From CAZNER01 sp964572065 (lineage in GTDB: Bacteria; Patescibacteriota; Dojkabacteria; JAHIVN01), in the NCBI GenBank assembly GCA_964572065.1, contig CAZNER010000024.1:1-26480 (forward strand): a stretch of 26,480 bases of DNA. Direction: 5' to 3'. This document shows, piece after piece, positions 7,119-15,350 of this stretch; the first letter of the stretch is position 1, and each line of letters opens with the position of its first letter. The position numbers and the translations under genes are program-made. The notes under the pieces were generated by a model. The model searched no databases. It had not been told where the DNA came from and saw nothing but the letters and a program-made list of their open reading frames with translations.

Positions 7119-7265
7119 ATGGTAAAACTAATCAAAATACCGGAAACAGTTAACTACAAAGAACTAGCTATGAAGATTAAAAAACAGAGAAAGAAGTATA
7201 AAGATGTTCACATAAAATCTAAAGGATTAGATAGATATATTGAATGTGTCGGAGAGATTAATTAA
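7119..7265 (+). CDS. Small basic protein, 48 residues
   Basis: The ATG at 7119 follows the stop of the giant gene after one base. The sequence MVKLIKIPETVNYKELAMKI then KKQRKKYKDVHIK is strongly basic and looks like a single alpha/beta unit. No family recognised; it is supported by exact packing between its neighbours. Confidence 0.5.
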   Translation: MVKLIKIPETVNYKELAMKIKKQRKKYKDVHIKSKGLDRYIECVGEIN

Positions 7266-7266
7266 A

Positions 7267-7452
7267 ATGGGAATTAAAGAAGTTTGGAACAGAAGTCCAA
7301 AAAAGAAAAGAGCAGAACTTGCAAGAGCTTTAGGATACAAAAGTGAATGGGCATCTATCAATTATGAAGATTTGCCTAGCAGATCAGGGGGTATGCTTCA
7401 AAAAGAATTAAATAATTTATATAATATTAGAAAATCTAAAAAGAAGAGGTAA
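7267..7452 (+). CDS. Small basic protein, 61 residues
   Basis: I prefer ATG 7267 (MGIKEVWNRSPKKKRAELAR), which has GGAGAG upstream (7250-7255) and follows the previous TAA by one base. TTG 7240 and GTG 7246 would overlap that gene. It is helical, starts with a KKKRAELARALGYKS helix and ends in a lysine-rich tail, so nucleic-acid binding is possible. No family recognised. Confidence 0.5.
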   Translation: MGIKEVWNRSPKKKRAELARALGYKSEWASINYEDLPSRSGGMLQKELNNLYNIRKSKKKR

Positions 7453-7456
7453 AAAA

Positions 7457-7594
7457 ATGAAAGGATACTGTATGAAATGTAAGACTAAAAAAGATATGAA
7501 AGAAGTAAAGTATGTTAAGATGAAAAACAATAGAAATGCTATAAAAGGAAAATGTTCCACTTGTGGAACGAATATGTTCGTAATAACAAAGTGA
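7457..7594 (+). CDS. Zinc-ribbon protein, DUF5679-like, 45 residues
   Basis: The frame begins MKGYCMKCKTKKDM and contains a second cysteine pair in GKCSTCGTNMFVI. This CxxC...CxxC ribbon with GYC.KCK at the start and a C..CGT.(M/V)F end matches the small DUF5679 family found in archaea and viruses (recalled from pattern, not searched). It would bind one zinc ion. It lies directly ahead of the cytosolic gene at 7599 in the virion module. Confidence 0.7.
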   Translation: MKGYCMKCKTKKDMKEVKYVKMKNNRNAIKGKCSTCGTNMFVITK

Positions 7595-7598
7595 AAAA

Positions 7599-8159
7599 AT
7601 GAATAATCAAACACCAAATGCTCCAAGTGAAGACGCCTACATGGATTTACCTCCAGCATCAATGATGTCTAGAGGTGAAGACACTGCTAGTATTCTTGAT
7701 AGAATTGATCCTTCTGCAGTAGCAGAGAGATTAAGATATAAGTTACTAGCTATGGAATTTGATGAAAGAAATAGAGTTTGGAAACGTCCACCAGGAAGAA
7801 CTCCTCTAGTAAATGAATTAGGAGCTGAAAAACTTCTTAGCGAGTTCTCATCATTAGTTAATTCTAATGTATCTTTGTCCAATTTGAATAGACTTGAAAT
7901 CAATTTTATTATGCTTACTTATTGTGATTCTGTAATTAATCTAATAAAATGGAGATTTAGAGATTTTGAAATAGATCCAACCGAAGCTCAAGTTATTTTC
8001 GAAATTATGAAAAATACAGCTTTCTTTTGTTTGAAAAGAGCATTTGAACAAGGAGAGAGGAACTTCTTAAAGAAATCTATTACAAGTCATGAGAACATAA
8101 ACGTTGGTGGTAATGAATATGAAAAGCAAATGAAAAAAAGAAGGAGGTGGTCTTTCTAA
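7599..8159 (+). CDS. Cytosolic helical protein of the virion module, 186 residues
   Basis: The protein has a disordered N-terminus (MNNQTPNAPSEDAYMDLPPA), a Pro/Arg segment WKRPPGRTPLV (about 67-77) and then mostly helices, with a buried-looking NFIMLTYCDSVINLIKWRF. There is no signal or membrane segment. The C-terminus KQMKKRRRWSF is basic because it overlaps the strong ribosome-binding site AAGGAGGTGG of the next gene. The stop TAA shares one base with that gene's ATG. Function unknown; placement suggests an internal virion or assembly protein. Confidence 0.65.
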   Translation: MNNQTPNAPSEDAYMDLPPASMMSRGEDTASILDRIDPSAVAERLRYKLLAMEFDERNRVWKRPPGRTPLVNELGAEKLLSEFSSLVNSNVSLSNLNRLEINFIMLTYCDSVINLIKWRFRDFEIDPTEAQVIFEIMKNTAFFCLKRAFEQGERNFLKKSITSHENINVGGNEYEKQMKKRRRWSF

Positions 8160-8830
8160 TGCCCGCTTTACCAACTGCCTTAACTGGACAAATGTCTGGT
8201 ATGGGAGGCACATTAATGACGACAGTAATGTATATTATAATACTCGTTATTGTTATCGTTGTAGGATTTTTTATGTATTTTACTATTGCTACGAATAAGA
8301 AATTTAATGTTAATGTGGATATTTATTCTAAAAGAGGGGATGAATATAAACTGTTTAGAGACAGGGGAGCAATAGTAAGTGTTAGAGAAGTTGAAGCTCT
8401 TAAATTAAAGAAATTTAAAAAATATATGCCTGTTCCAGAATTTAGATATTTTATACAAGGAACAAAAGGTAAAAGTCATTTAAATTTAATTCAGATGTCT
8501 ACCAATGAATTTTTTCCAGCTAAAGTTAATATAGCAACTGGAAATCCTTCTGCTGTTTTAGGATTAACACCTGTTGAAAAAGGAATGTATGTTTGGGCAG
8601 ATTATGCTCGGGAATTAACAAAGAAACAATTTGATATAAGAACATTCTTAGAAAAATACGGTGCTTACATGGGATTAGCAGGAGTAGCATTGTTATTCAT
8701 AATAGTTGTATGGTTATCATTCCAAAATTTAGCAGATTTAACTACACAAATGGGTGCAATAAGTGATAAATTTGTTCAAATAGCAGATAAATTAACTCCA
8801 GCAACGGGAGGTGAAACAACTCCATGGTAG
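8159..8830 (+). CDS. Two-helix membrane protein with large inter-helix domain, 223 residues
   Basis: The start is ATG 8159, eight bases after AAGGAGGTGG; an in-frame GTG at 8147 lies inside that site and is unlikely. Helix one (about 20-43, ending FFMYFTIATNKKF) and helix two (about 170-188, GAYMGLAGVALLFIIVVWLS) enclose a roughly 125-residue basic, beta-rich domain that starts FNVNVDIYSKRGDEYKLF. Positive-inside reasoning puts this domain in the cytoplasm or virion interior. A helical tail with Gln/Asp follows. I recall this two-helix architecture from archaeal mobile elements, but no family name is secure. It is likely a virion membrane protein. Confidence 0.7.
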   Translation: MPALPTALTGQMSGMGGTLMTTVMYIIILVIVIVVGFFMYFTIATNKKFNVNVDIYSKRGDEYKLFRDRGAIVSVREVEALKLKKFKKYMPVPEFRYFIQGTKGKSHLNLIQMSTNEFFPAKVNIATGNPSAVLGLTPVEKGMYVWADYARELTKKQFDIRTFLEKYGAYMGLAGVALLFIIVVWLSFQNLADLTTQMGAISDKFVQIADKLTPATGGETTPW

Positions 8831-8922
8831 GTGGAGAAGCTATTTTTGCAGTAGGAATTATGTTTTCTGTTGCAATAATAGCTGGAATCTTCGCTTACTT
8901 ATTTATTAATTTGGGAAGATGA
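8824..8922 (+). CDS. 32-residue membrane peptide with GIFAYLFINLG anchor
   Basis: The ATG overlaps the end of the preceding gene and the TGA overlaps the ATG of the 1121-residue gene (8919). Residues 6-30 form one hydrophobic helix (AVGIMFSVAIIAGIFAYLFI...). The segment GIM...IIAGIFAYLFINLG recurs at the C-terminus of the protein ending at 14862 with many synonymous base differences, which shows protein-level conservation. It is probably a stand-alone membrane anchor or helix partner for the surface proteins. Confidence 0.65.
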   Translation: MVGGEAIFAVGIMFSVAIIAGIFAYLFINLGR

Positions 8923-11900
8923 AAAAGATACTCATGGTGTTAATAGCAATACCTTTAGTTTTAGGAAGTATGGGTGCAGTGAGAGCCGACTGTACACCTC
9001 TAGAGATATTGTTAGGAGACTGTGAGTGGTTTGAATATGGATATGATTCTTCGTTAGACTGTGAGACTATTACAACTACTGAAGTGATTAATGTTACTGA
9101 AACTGAAGAGTTTTACAATGAAACAAGTGGATTAAATGACACTAGAATAATTGGTTGGGATTTAATGGTTTACAATTTAACTCGTTGTATTTCAGATAAT
9201 TGGGTAAGCCCTATTCAATTTACTAATAATATTTATCAAGTAGTTGAATATTTAAATGGAACTAAAAGTAAGGTTAATTTTTCAGATGTAACATGGAATA
9301 CTATTGATAAAGCAGGATTTCGTATTGGAGAAGAAAATGGAGTAATCTCAGGTTTTAATAAAGATCATGGTCAAGTAATTAATTATCTTAATGACTACGA
9401 CGAACCTGCTTTACATACTTTTGTAAGAGTTCATGCTGAAAAAAATAGTAATAATTATAGTGCTTGGATAACTAAAGAGATAACTTCTGTACCTGAATGG
9501 AGTGAAACTGAAATTCAATATTATAATCAGACAGGATTAGAAAAAGATTTTGGTTACAGAAATAATATTTCTATTTTAGGATTTACTTTTCCATCATATA
9601 TTGGAATAAGAGTTGACGAATTTCATGAAAAGGTAAAAATTCCTATTAATTTTACAACACCCATTCCATTAGATAATGTATCTATGGAGTATATTATTGT
9701 AGTAAATCCTGATGTAACAGATACGGCTAAGAAATTGAAATACGTTGTACTTACTACAGAAAATGGATTAAACGCAACGACAAATGAGACTATTTATAAT
9801 TATACTTATTATGAATTAAATGAACTTGTAGATAACTCTGGAGTAGTTCCGAATATGACTCATTCGTTTTACTTTTTAACAGAAAATAATAAGACCATTT
9901 CATGGATAAATTTTGAAAAAGAATTTAATCTGTCTGAATCAGTAGAATGGAAAATAAAAGAAGTAACCCTTCCAAATGGAAATAGCACTTATGTTTTATC
10001 ATTAAACTTTTGGTTTGGAGCAATGTCTGCTGGAGAAACTTTAAGTCTTAATGCAGACTGGTTTACGCCATCAAGTGTAAGTTCTTATTCTTCTGAACTC
10101 TTACTTGCTCCAGCAAGTAACAGTATTGATAATGATACGGGTACTTATTGGGCGGAAGCAGGAAAAATAGGAGATGTTGATGGAGCTATTTATGAATGGT
10201 ATATTACTTATAATTTAGGTAGTACTAAATCTATGGATAAAATAAGAATATATACAGACGGAGATGATAGAGATAATCCATGTAGTGTTGGAGTTGTTAA
10301 AGTTTGTGACGATGCTGCTTGTAGTGGTGAAAGTGATTTAATAAGTTCTGATTGTACTTTTTCATCTTCTTTAGAATGGCAGGAATGTTCATTTACTGAG
10401 ACTACTGGACAGTATGTATTCGTAGAAGGAGGAATTGATGGTATTGCAGGATGTATTAATCAAACAGGTGGAGCAGCAATGACGGAATTTTATGAATTTG
10501 ATATACAAGATACTACGTTTGATGTTTCTGATTGTAAAACAATAACTTCATCTGGAACATACACTTTAACTCAGTCGTTATCAAATAAAGCAACTAATGC
10601 ATGTATAAATATTGATTCAGCAGATGTTATTTTTGATTGTCAAGGATATACTATTGATGGTAACGATGTTGCTGATTATGGTATAGATATTAGTGGAGAG
10701 TCTTATGATAATGTAACTATTCAAAATTGTGTATTGACAGATTGGGATACTGGAGGAATTGCTTTCAAAGATGCTGATGATATATTAATAGATAATGTTT
10801 CTATATCTTCATGTCCGGATAATGCTTTATATTTTTATTCTAGCTCCAATATAGATAATATGTATATAAATAATTCAGAGCTATCTAATAATGGTAGAGG
10901 GTTTTCAATATCATCAGATATAGATGCTGATTTAATAATTAATAATTCATTTATTAATTCAAATAATCCAAGTTATGGAGCATATTTTTTGAGTGATGCA
11001 TGGTATGGAATAGAAATTTATAATACTGAAATAAAAAATAACACTAAATATGATATTCTAGCAACAGGATCAAGTATTGGTTGTGGATTATTTTTAAGTA
11101 ATGTTACTGGAACAGGAGATAAACCGATATTATTCTTTAATACTTCTGTTAATTTACAAAATTGGAATAATAACTGGTCTGAAATAATATTATGTGGTGC
11201 AAACGATTCAACATTAGATAATGTTGATTATTCAGGTTCTAATAAAAATGGAATATACATTTTGAATGCTAATAATATTTCTTTTTCTAATTGCGATATT
11301 TCTAACGCTAGAACAGGTATTTACACTGAAAATGCTAATAATGTCACTATTGTAGATAGTTCGTTCAATGGGAGTGCAAACAACATAAGATTTTATATCT
11401 CTAAAGATATAGAAATTAATAATATTACTTCTACAAATGCAGATGGTTATGGTTTATCCTTATATGGAACAACTGATAATGTGACTACGTATAATTCAAA
11501 CTTTGCAGATAATGGAGATGCAGGAATTCAAGTTCATCTATCTGCTACGAATGTACAATCTTATAATAATCTCTTCAATCAAACAACTCCTGCTGAAGGA
11601 ATATACATTTTGAATGCTAATGATTGGAATACTACTGAACAATCTGGAACTAGAATAATTGGGAGTGGTACAGATATTTCAGGTAATGCTTATATTAATG
11701 GATCCGGTACGGGTTACTATTATTCCTGTGATGATACTGATACAGATGGATTTTGTGATGATCCGTATGATTTAGAAAATAATGCTGGAGGATCATGTAG
11801 TTCTGATAATTGCGACTACAATCCTTTAAGTGATGAATATTCTGCTGCAGATTATTTAACATTTAATATAACTTTAGTCGGAGAATCAGATGTAGCTTCT

Positions 11901-12284
11901 AATGGAACTACTGAAGATATAGAGTTTAATGCTTCAGGAACAACTGAAAGTAATGTTGAACCTTGCGTAGTTTCAGGATCATGTCAAAATGATGGATCTT
12001 CTATTGCTATATTTGAATTTACTAACACTGGTTCAGTTGCTTTAAACTGGACTGTATGTATTGATTCAGCAATGCCTGGAACAATAAATATAGAATGCGG
12101 CGGAACAAATAATCCTGCTTCTGCATCAGCAGTGCCTTTATGCTCATCTAGTAATCTTACATTACAAAGTAATGTAGCGACAGATGCAACAGTAAAAGGT
12201 TATTGTTGGTCTGACTTTAGCTCTGCTTTAGCGTCAGACTCAACTCTAAGAAATATTACTCATGCATCTATAGATAATAGCTAA
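8919..12284 (+). CDS. Giant secreted spike/adhesin: discoidin-like + parallel beta-helix + assembly domain (1121 residues)
   Basis: A Sec signal peptide (cut near residue 23, after GAVRA) leads into a beta-rich region (24-380). A discoidin/F5-8C-like module follows (about 390-530, SNSIDNDTGTYW start). Next is a right-handed beta-helix of NosD/pectate-lyase type (about 538-930), with a CINI..ADVIFDCQGYTIDG opening and repeated NVTIQNC/NISFSNC turns. A DDTDTDGFCDDPYD calcium-type loop comes next, and the C-terminal domain (979-1121) is homologous to the 186-residue secreted protein encoded at 12777. There are many N-x-S/T sequons and cysteines. No C-terminal membrane helix exists, so attachment probably goes through the C-terminal domain. 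Beta-helix and discoidin folds fit binding to host glycans. It is likely the receptor-binding spike of the virion. An enzymatic role of the beta-helix cannot be excluded. Confidence 0.85.
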   Translation: MKKILMVLIAIPLVLGSMGAVRADCTPLEILLGDCEWFEYGYDSSLDCETITTTEVINVTETEEFYNETSGLNDTRIIGWDLMVYNLTRCISDNWVSPIQFTNNIYQVVEYLNGTKSKVNFSDVTWNTIDKAGFRIGEENGVISGFNKDHGQVINYLNDYDEPALHTFVRVHAEKNSNNYSAWITKEITSVPEWSETEIQYYNQTGLEKDFGYRNNISILGFTFPSYIGIRVDEFHEKVKIPINFTTPIPLDNVSMEYIIVVNPDVTDTAKKLKYVVLTTENGLNATTNETIYNYTYYELNELVDNSGVVPNMTHSFYFLTENNKTISWINFEKEFNLSESVEWKIKEVTLPNGNSTYVLSLNFWFGAMSAGETLSLNADWFTPSSVSSYSSELLLAPASNSIDNDTGTYWAEAGKIGDVDGAIYEWYITYNLGSTKSMDKIRIYTDGDDRDNPCSVGVVKVCDDAACSGESDLISSDCTFSSSLEWQECSFTETTGQYVFVEGGIDGIAGCINQTGGAAMTEFYEFDIQDTTFDVSDCKTITSSGTYTLTQSLSNKATNACINIDSADVIFDCQGYTIDGNDVADYGIDISGESYDNVTIQNCVLTDWDTGGIAFKDADDILIDNVSISSCPDNALYFYSSSNIDNMYINNSELSNNGRGFSISSDIDADLIINNSFINSNNPSYGAYFLSDAWYGIEIYNTEIKNNTKYDILATGSSIGCGLFLSNVTGTGDKPILFFNTSVNLQNWNNNWSEIILCGANDSTLDNVDYSGSNKNGIYILNANNISFSNCDISNARTGIYTENANNVTIVDSSFNGSANNIRFYISKDIEINNITSTNADGYGLSLYGTTDNVTTYNSNFADNGDAGIQVHLSATNVQSYNNLFNQTTPAEGIYILNANDWNTTEQSGTRIIGSGTDISGNAYINGSGTGYYYSCDDTDTDGFCDDPYDLENNAGGSCSSDNCDYNPLSDEYSAADYLTFNITLVGESDVASNGTTEDIEFNASGTTESNVEPCVVSGSCQNDGSSIAIFEFTNTGSVALNWTVCIDSAMPGTINIECGGTNNPASASAVPLCSSSNLTLQSNVATDATVKGYCWSDFSSALASDSTLRNITHASIDNS

Positions 12285-12285
12285 A

Positions 12286-12774
12286 ATGAACAAATACGAT
12301 CCGAATATGTTTGAAAGAGAAAAGAAAAGTCCTATTAAAATTGCGATTATAGGAATATTAGCAGTTTCTATTATTTTGGGAAGTATATTCATACTTCCGC
12401 AATTTATTACCTTTGATGAAGAAACGTTAGAAGAGACTCAAGTTAAAAATGCCCTTTCTACTACAATTTCACCGAAAACCCCCACCCTCCAGATAGAGAA
12501 TGTACCTTCCGATGCTCTTTTAGATGAAACAATCTCTGAAAATAGAGAATTTACACTAAATTTAGAAGCTGGAAGATATTTAATCAGCTTTTCTCCAGAT
12601 GCTAGAGTTAAAGTATACCAAGAAGGAAGAGATCTGTATGCTAAAGTTAAAGAAACAACAGCAGGAGATTATTTATTTGATATAAATAATGGAGAAAGTA
12701 ATAACATCATAGTCTCGGTTCAAACTGAATCACAGACAAAAATTATGCTCGTTCAAAGAGCGAGGTTTAAGTGA
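12286..12774 (+). CDS. N-terminally anchored surface protein, 162 residues
   Basis: A short cytosolic start (MNKYDPNMFEREKKSPIK) precedes one membrane helix (about 18-38). A Thr/Pro linker and a small beta domain (about 65-160) follow, with LNLEAGRYLISFSPDARVKV and a DYLFDINNG strand-turn. It lies directly behind the giant spike gene and its TGA overlaps the GTG at 12771. Type II topology would display the beta domain outside. Family not recognised. Confidence 0.7.
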   Translation: MNKYDPNMFEREKKSPIKIAIIGILAVSIILGSIFILPQFITFDEETLEETQVKNALSTTISPKTPTLQIENVPSDALLDETISENREFTLNLEAGRYLISFSPDARVKVYQEGRDLYAKVKETTAGDYLFDINNGESNNIIVSVQTESQTKIMLVQRARFK

Positions 12775-12776
12775 AA

Positions 12777-13331
12777 ATGGAAAGAAAAAAGACTTTACTA
12801 ACCAGTTTATTAGGAGTATTTGCAATAACAATGATTGCGTTGATACCTTCAGCAATGGCTGCTGAAACAGTGACTACAACCGCACACTTTAACGTACCAA
12901 GTTCAGTTGCATTTGAAGTAACTTTACCAGGAGAATCTACTGTAGAATCTTCAGGCGGAGGAACTGCTACAACAGATATAGAATTTAACTGTACAGATAC
13001 TGGTGGAACTGAAGCAAATGTAGAAGCTAAAGTAGTTGGTGGAACAGTTCAATCAGATGGAACACCTATTTATGAAATAGATAATATCGGAACTGTTGAC
13101 ATAAATGTTACAATCGCAATAAATACTAACATGCCTGCATGTATGGCTTTACAAGGTGGAACAACTTACGGAGGAATATCTACAGGATTAACTACATCAC
13201 CAACAACTGTTGTAGATGATTTTACTCCAGCTGCAGCAGCGCAAGATTACTACTTACAAACTGACTTTACAGCATGCGGAGCTAGTGACTCAACTACTAG
13301 AACAGTTACAATAAGCGGCGACGAAGCGTAA
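12777..13331 (+). CDS. Abundant-type secreted Ig-like surface protein (stand-alone assembly domain)
   Basis: I use ATG 12777, ten bases after GAGGT; GTG 12771 would add two residues. A clear Sec signal peptide (cut after ...PSAMA) leaves about 156 residues of Thr/Gly/Ala-rich beta sandwich starting ETVTTTAHFNVPSSVAF. From VTLPGES to SDSTTRTVTISGDEA it matches residues 979-1121 of the upstream spike: shared LPGES/LVGES, DIEFN, (E/S)NVE, GT/SG..Q(S/N)DG, NIG/NTG, MP, GGT and ASDST.R. Three cysteines are probably disulphide-bonded or exposed. It has no membrane anchor. The stand-alone plus fused arrangement suggests a repeating surface or fibre subunit to which the spike is joined through the same fold (inference). 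Confidence 0.75.
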   Translation: MERKKTLLTSLLGVFAITMIALIPSAMAAETVTTTAHFNVPSSVAFEVTLPGESTVESSGGGTATTDIEFNCTDTGGTEANVEAKVVGGTVQSDGTPIYEIDNIGTVDINVTIAINTNMPACMALQGGTTYGGISTGLTTSPTTVVDDFTPAAAAQDYYLQTDFTACGASDSTTRTVTISGDEA

Positions 13332-13349
13332 ATTAGTACTTAAAAAATA

Positions 13350-14276
13350 ATGGAAAGAGAAGACAAGAATAGTAATAAAACTATTAAGATACTGGGAAGT
13401 ATAATCGTAGGAGCACTTATTATTGTAGGTGCTGTCGGTATATTTACTTTCACAGATATAAGATCAATAGGAGAAGCAAGTAATGGTGATAAGCCTTACT
13501 CGTCTTTTCTAGAAGAAAACCTTCTTGGAGATTATCCAGACTGTCCAGAAAAAGCTGACAGAGGATATCTTCCTCGGAAGATGTACTGTCAATTACCTGA
13601 CAAAAACCAAGATTTTGATGAATATATGGTCTTATTTGAATACGGAAAGATAAATGATCTACAAAAAATACCTAAAGACGTATGGATACAACCAGAATTC
13701 TCGACTACATGGAACGGTCAAGTTTTAGGATTACTTCAAAATCCTTCAGAAAATAGAATCGGAGGAGGTGCAAAATTACCTAGAACAGACAATGCAGACG
13801 CAGGAATTACTTTAACTAAGGGAGAAACAGGAAGACTGAACTTTATAATTAGAAATTCTCCATTAAGTATATTCTTCTTAGGAATGCAATTACAAGATAC
13901 ATATCCAGCTCATCAAACATTACATCATGAAGATATAAATATAGAAACTACTCAAGATCCTAAACAAGCAAGAGAATGTTTTGATGTAGAAATAACACCT
14001 AATCAATTTGCTTTAGCACCTAGTTTTCCAGTGATAATTTACACTGAAGAATATGAATATGCTAAGATGATTGACGTAGTAATAACTGTAAAGGATGATT
14101 GTCCTGCAGGAGAGTACATTTTAGGAGTTAATCCGTATACACCTAGTGAAGAATTTAGTGATAATTACTTAGAAAAAGAATTCAACGGAAAGAAAATACT
14201 GACTAAATACTCGGAAGTTGGAGGTTATCTAACATTAGATCGACCTTTCTTTAGAGCATTTATTACGGTAGAATAG
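13350..14276 (+). CDS. N-terminally anchored ectodomain protein, 308 residues
   Basis: One N-terminal membrane helix (about 12-33, IKILGSIIVGALIIVGAVGI) is followed by a large exported domain. This has a cysteine-paired start (DYPDCPEKA...KMYCQLP). Its C-terminal half is Ig-like (VVITVKDDCPAGEYILGVNP), a pattern typical of archaeal surface proteins. Charged, Pro-rich loops give no enzymatic motif. It follows the secreted Ig-like protein by 18 bases and probably belongs to the same envelope assembly. Confidence 0.7.
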   Translation: MEREDKNSNKTIKILGSIIVGALIIVGAVGIFTFTDIRSIGEASNGDKPYSSFLEENLLGDYPDCPEKADRGYLPRKMYCQLPDKNQDFDEYMVLFEYGKINDLQKIPKDVWIQPEFSTTWNGQVLGLLQNPSENRIGGGAKLPRTDNADAGITLTKGETGRLNFIIRNSPLSIFFLGMQLQDTYPAHQTLHHEDINIETTQDPKQARECFDVEITPNQFALAPSFPVIIYTEEYEYAKMIDVVITVKDDCPAGEYILGVNPYTPSEEFSDNYLEKEFNGKKILTKYSEVGGYLTLDRPFFRAFITVE

Positions 14277-14283
14277 AAATGAA

Positions 14284-14862
14284 ATGGAAGCTAGTAAATC
14301 CAAAAAAAAAACATGGGCACTACTAGCTTTATTTATCGTGATGGGAATAGGAATAACTAATATATGTCAAACAGAAGCAGTGGAAGAAACCACTTATACT
14401 GTTATATATTTTAATATTCCTAGTAACATTGCTACAATATTAATTAAGACGACAGATGCCTACGCTGGTGAAGAAATAATGATACTTGCACAAATGCGAG
14501 TAAATCAAAGTTACGACGCTAATAACTTCACTTTAAACCTCTCGTTACCGGGAAACTTCTCTTTAGTAGATGGAGATGTTTCTCAATTAAATCCAAAACT
14601 ATTTGCAGACCAAGACTTTATCGCTGTCTGGAGCGTTAAAGTTCCAAATAGTTCTGGTAATTATAGTCTCGAAGTTCGGGGAGATCTAGCGTATGGAAAC
14701 CGAACAGTGCAAGTAACAGACATGCCGATAAAAACAGATACATGGCTCAATAGAAACTCAGATTCATTACTGGCTGCGGGAATAATGCTCACGATATTAA
14801 TAATCGCAGGAATATTCGCATATCTATTTATCAATCTAGGAGGAAAGAAAGATGAGATTTAA
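14284..14862 (+). CDS. Surface protein with signal peptide and C-terminal membrane anchor, 192 residues
   Basis: A basic start (KSKKKT) and hydrophobic stretch (about 10-28) form a signal sequence. The mature part begins TTYTVIYFNIPSNIA, which mirrors TTTAHFNVPSSVA in the secreted protein encoded at 12777. A compact Ig-like domain with several sequons follows. The C-terminus (162-186) is a membrane helix ending IIAGIFAYLFINLGGKKDEI, nearly the same anchor as the 32-residue peptide at 8824. The protein may therefore be the membrane-tethered member of the surface-subunit family. The TAA overlaps the ATG at 14852. Confidence 0.75.
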   Translation: MEASKSKKKTWALLALFIVMGIGITNICQTEAVEETTYTVIYFNIPSNIATILIKTTDAYAGEEIMILAQMRVNQSYDANNFTLNLSLPGNFSLVDGDVSQLNPKLFADQDFIAVWSVKVPNSSGNYSLEVRGDLAYGNRTVQVTDMPIKTDTWLNRNSDSLLAAGIMLTILIIAGIFAYLFINLGGKKDEI

Positions 14863-15145
14863 TATGAAAAGTATGGATGAAATGATGGGAACGCACTTCG
14901 TACTAAAACTTTTCTTTATGTTTTTAACAATTATTATGATTGTTGTAGCTCTAAACTTTATGATAGCATTTGAAGCACAATATTTAGGATCAGAAGCAGC
15001 AGCAGCAATTCAACAAATCTTTGGAGTATTAACATATATACTAACTGTATTTGTGTTCATGTACATCTTTATCTGGATAATATATACATTATTCAGGAGA
15101 AATCTTGAACTAAAACAGAATGGAGGAGAAGATGACGAATATTAG
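14852..15145 (+). CDS. Two-helix membrane protein, 97 residues
   Basis: AGGAGG lies eight bases before ATG 14852. Two long hydrophobic helices (about 17-41 and 58-82) flank a short Ala/Gln-rich loop (EAQYLGSEAAAAIQQ), with a charged tail RRNLELKQNGGEDDEY. Both termini are probably cytosolic. No family recognised; likely a virion membrane or assembly protein. Confidence 0.65.
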   Translation: MRFNMKSMDEMMGTHFVLKLFFMFLTIIMIVVALNFMIAFEAQYLGSEAAAAIQQIFGVLTYILTVFVFMYIFIWIIYTLFRRNLELKQNGGEDDEY

Positions 15146-15350
15146 ATTTAAAAAAGGAGATACAAGTCTTGCAAGACTTAGTTCTACTTGGAAGAAAGAA
15201 ATAAAAGATTATCAGAAATACATGTATTACATAAATCATAACGTAATCTCTGAAAGAGATATTATAGATAGATGTTGTGATCTTGCTGGACTAAAACAAG
15301 CAAACAGACGTATGAAAGAAGAATTAAAGAGGTTAAAAATAAATGAATAA
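15132..15350 (+). CDS. Small basic helical protein, 72 residues
   Basis: I choose ATG 15132 because GGAGGAG lies directly before it; ATG 15120 lies upstream of that site. The sequence MTNIRFKKGDTSLARLSSTW... is basic and helical, ending KQANRRMKEELKRLKINE, a coiled-coil-like tail. It overlaps both neighbours, so it is translated with the membrane proteins around it. Function unknown. Confidence 0.55.
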   Translation: MTNIRFKKGDTSLARLSSTWKKEIKDYQKYMYYINHNVISERDIIDRCCDLAGLKQANRRMKEELKRLKINE

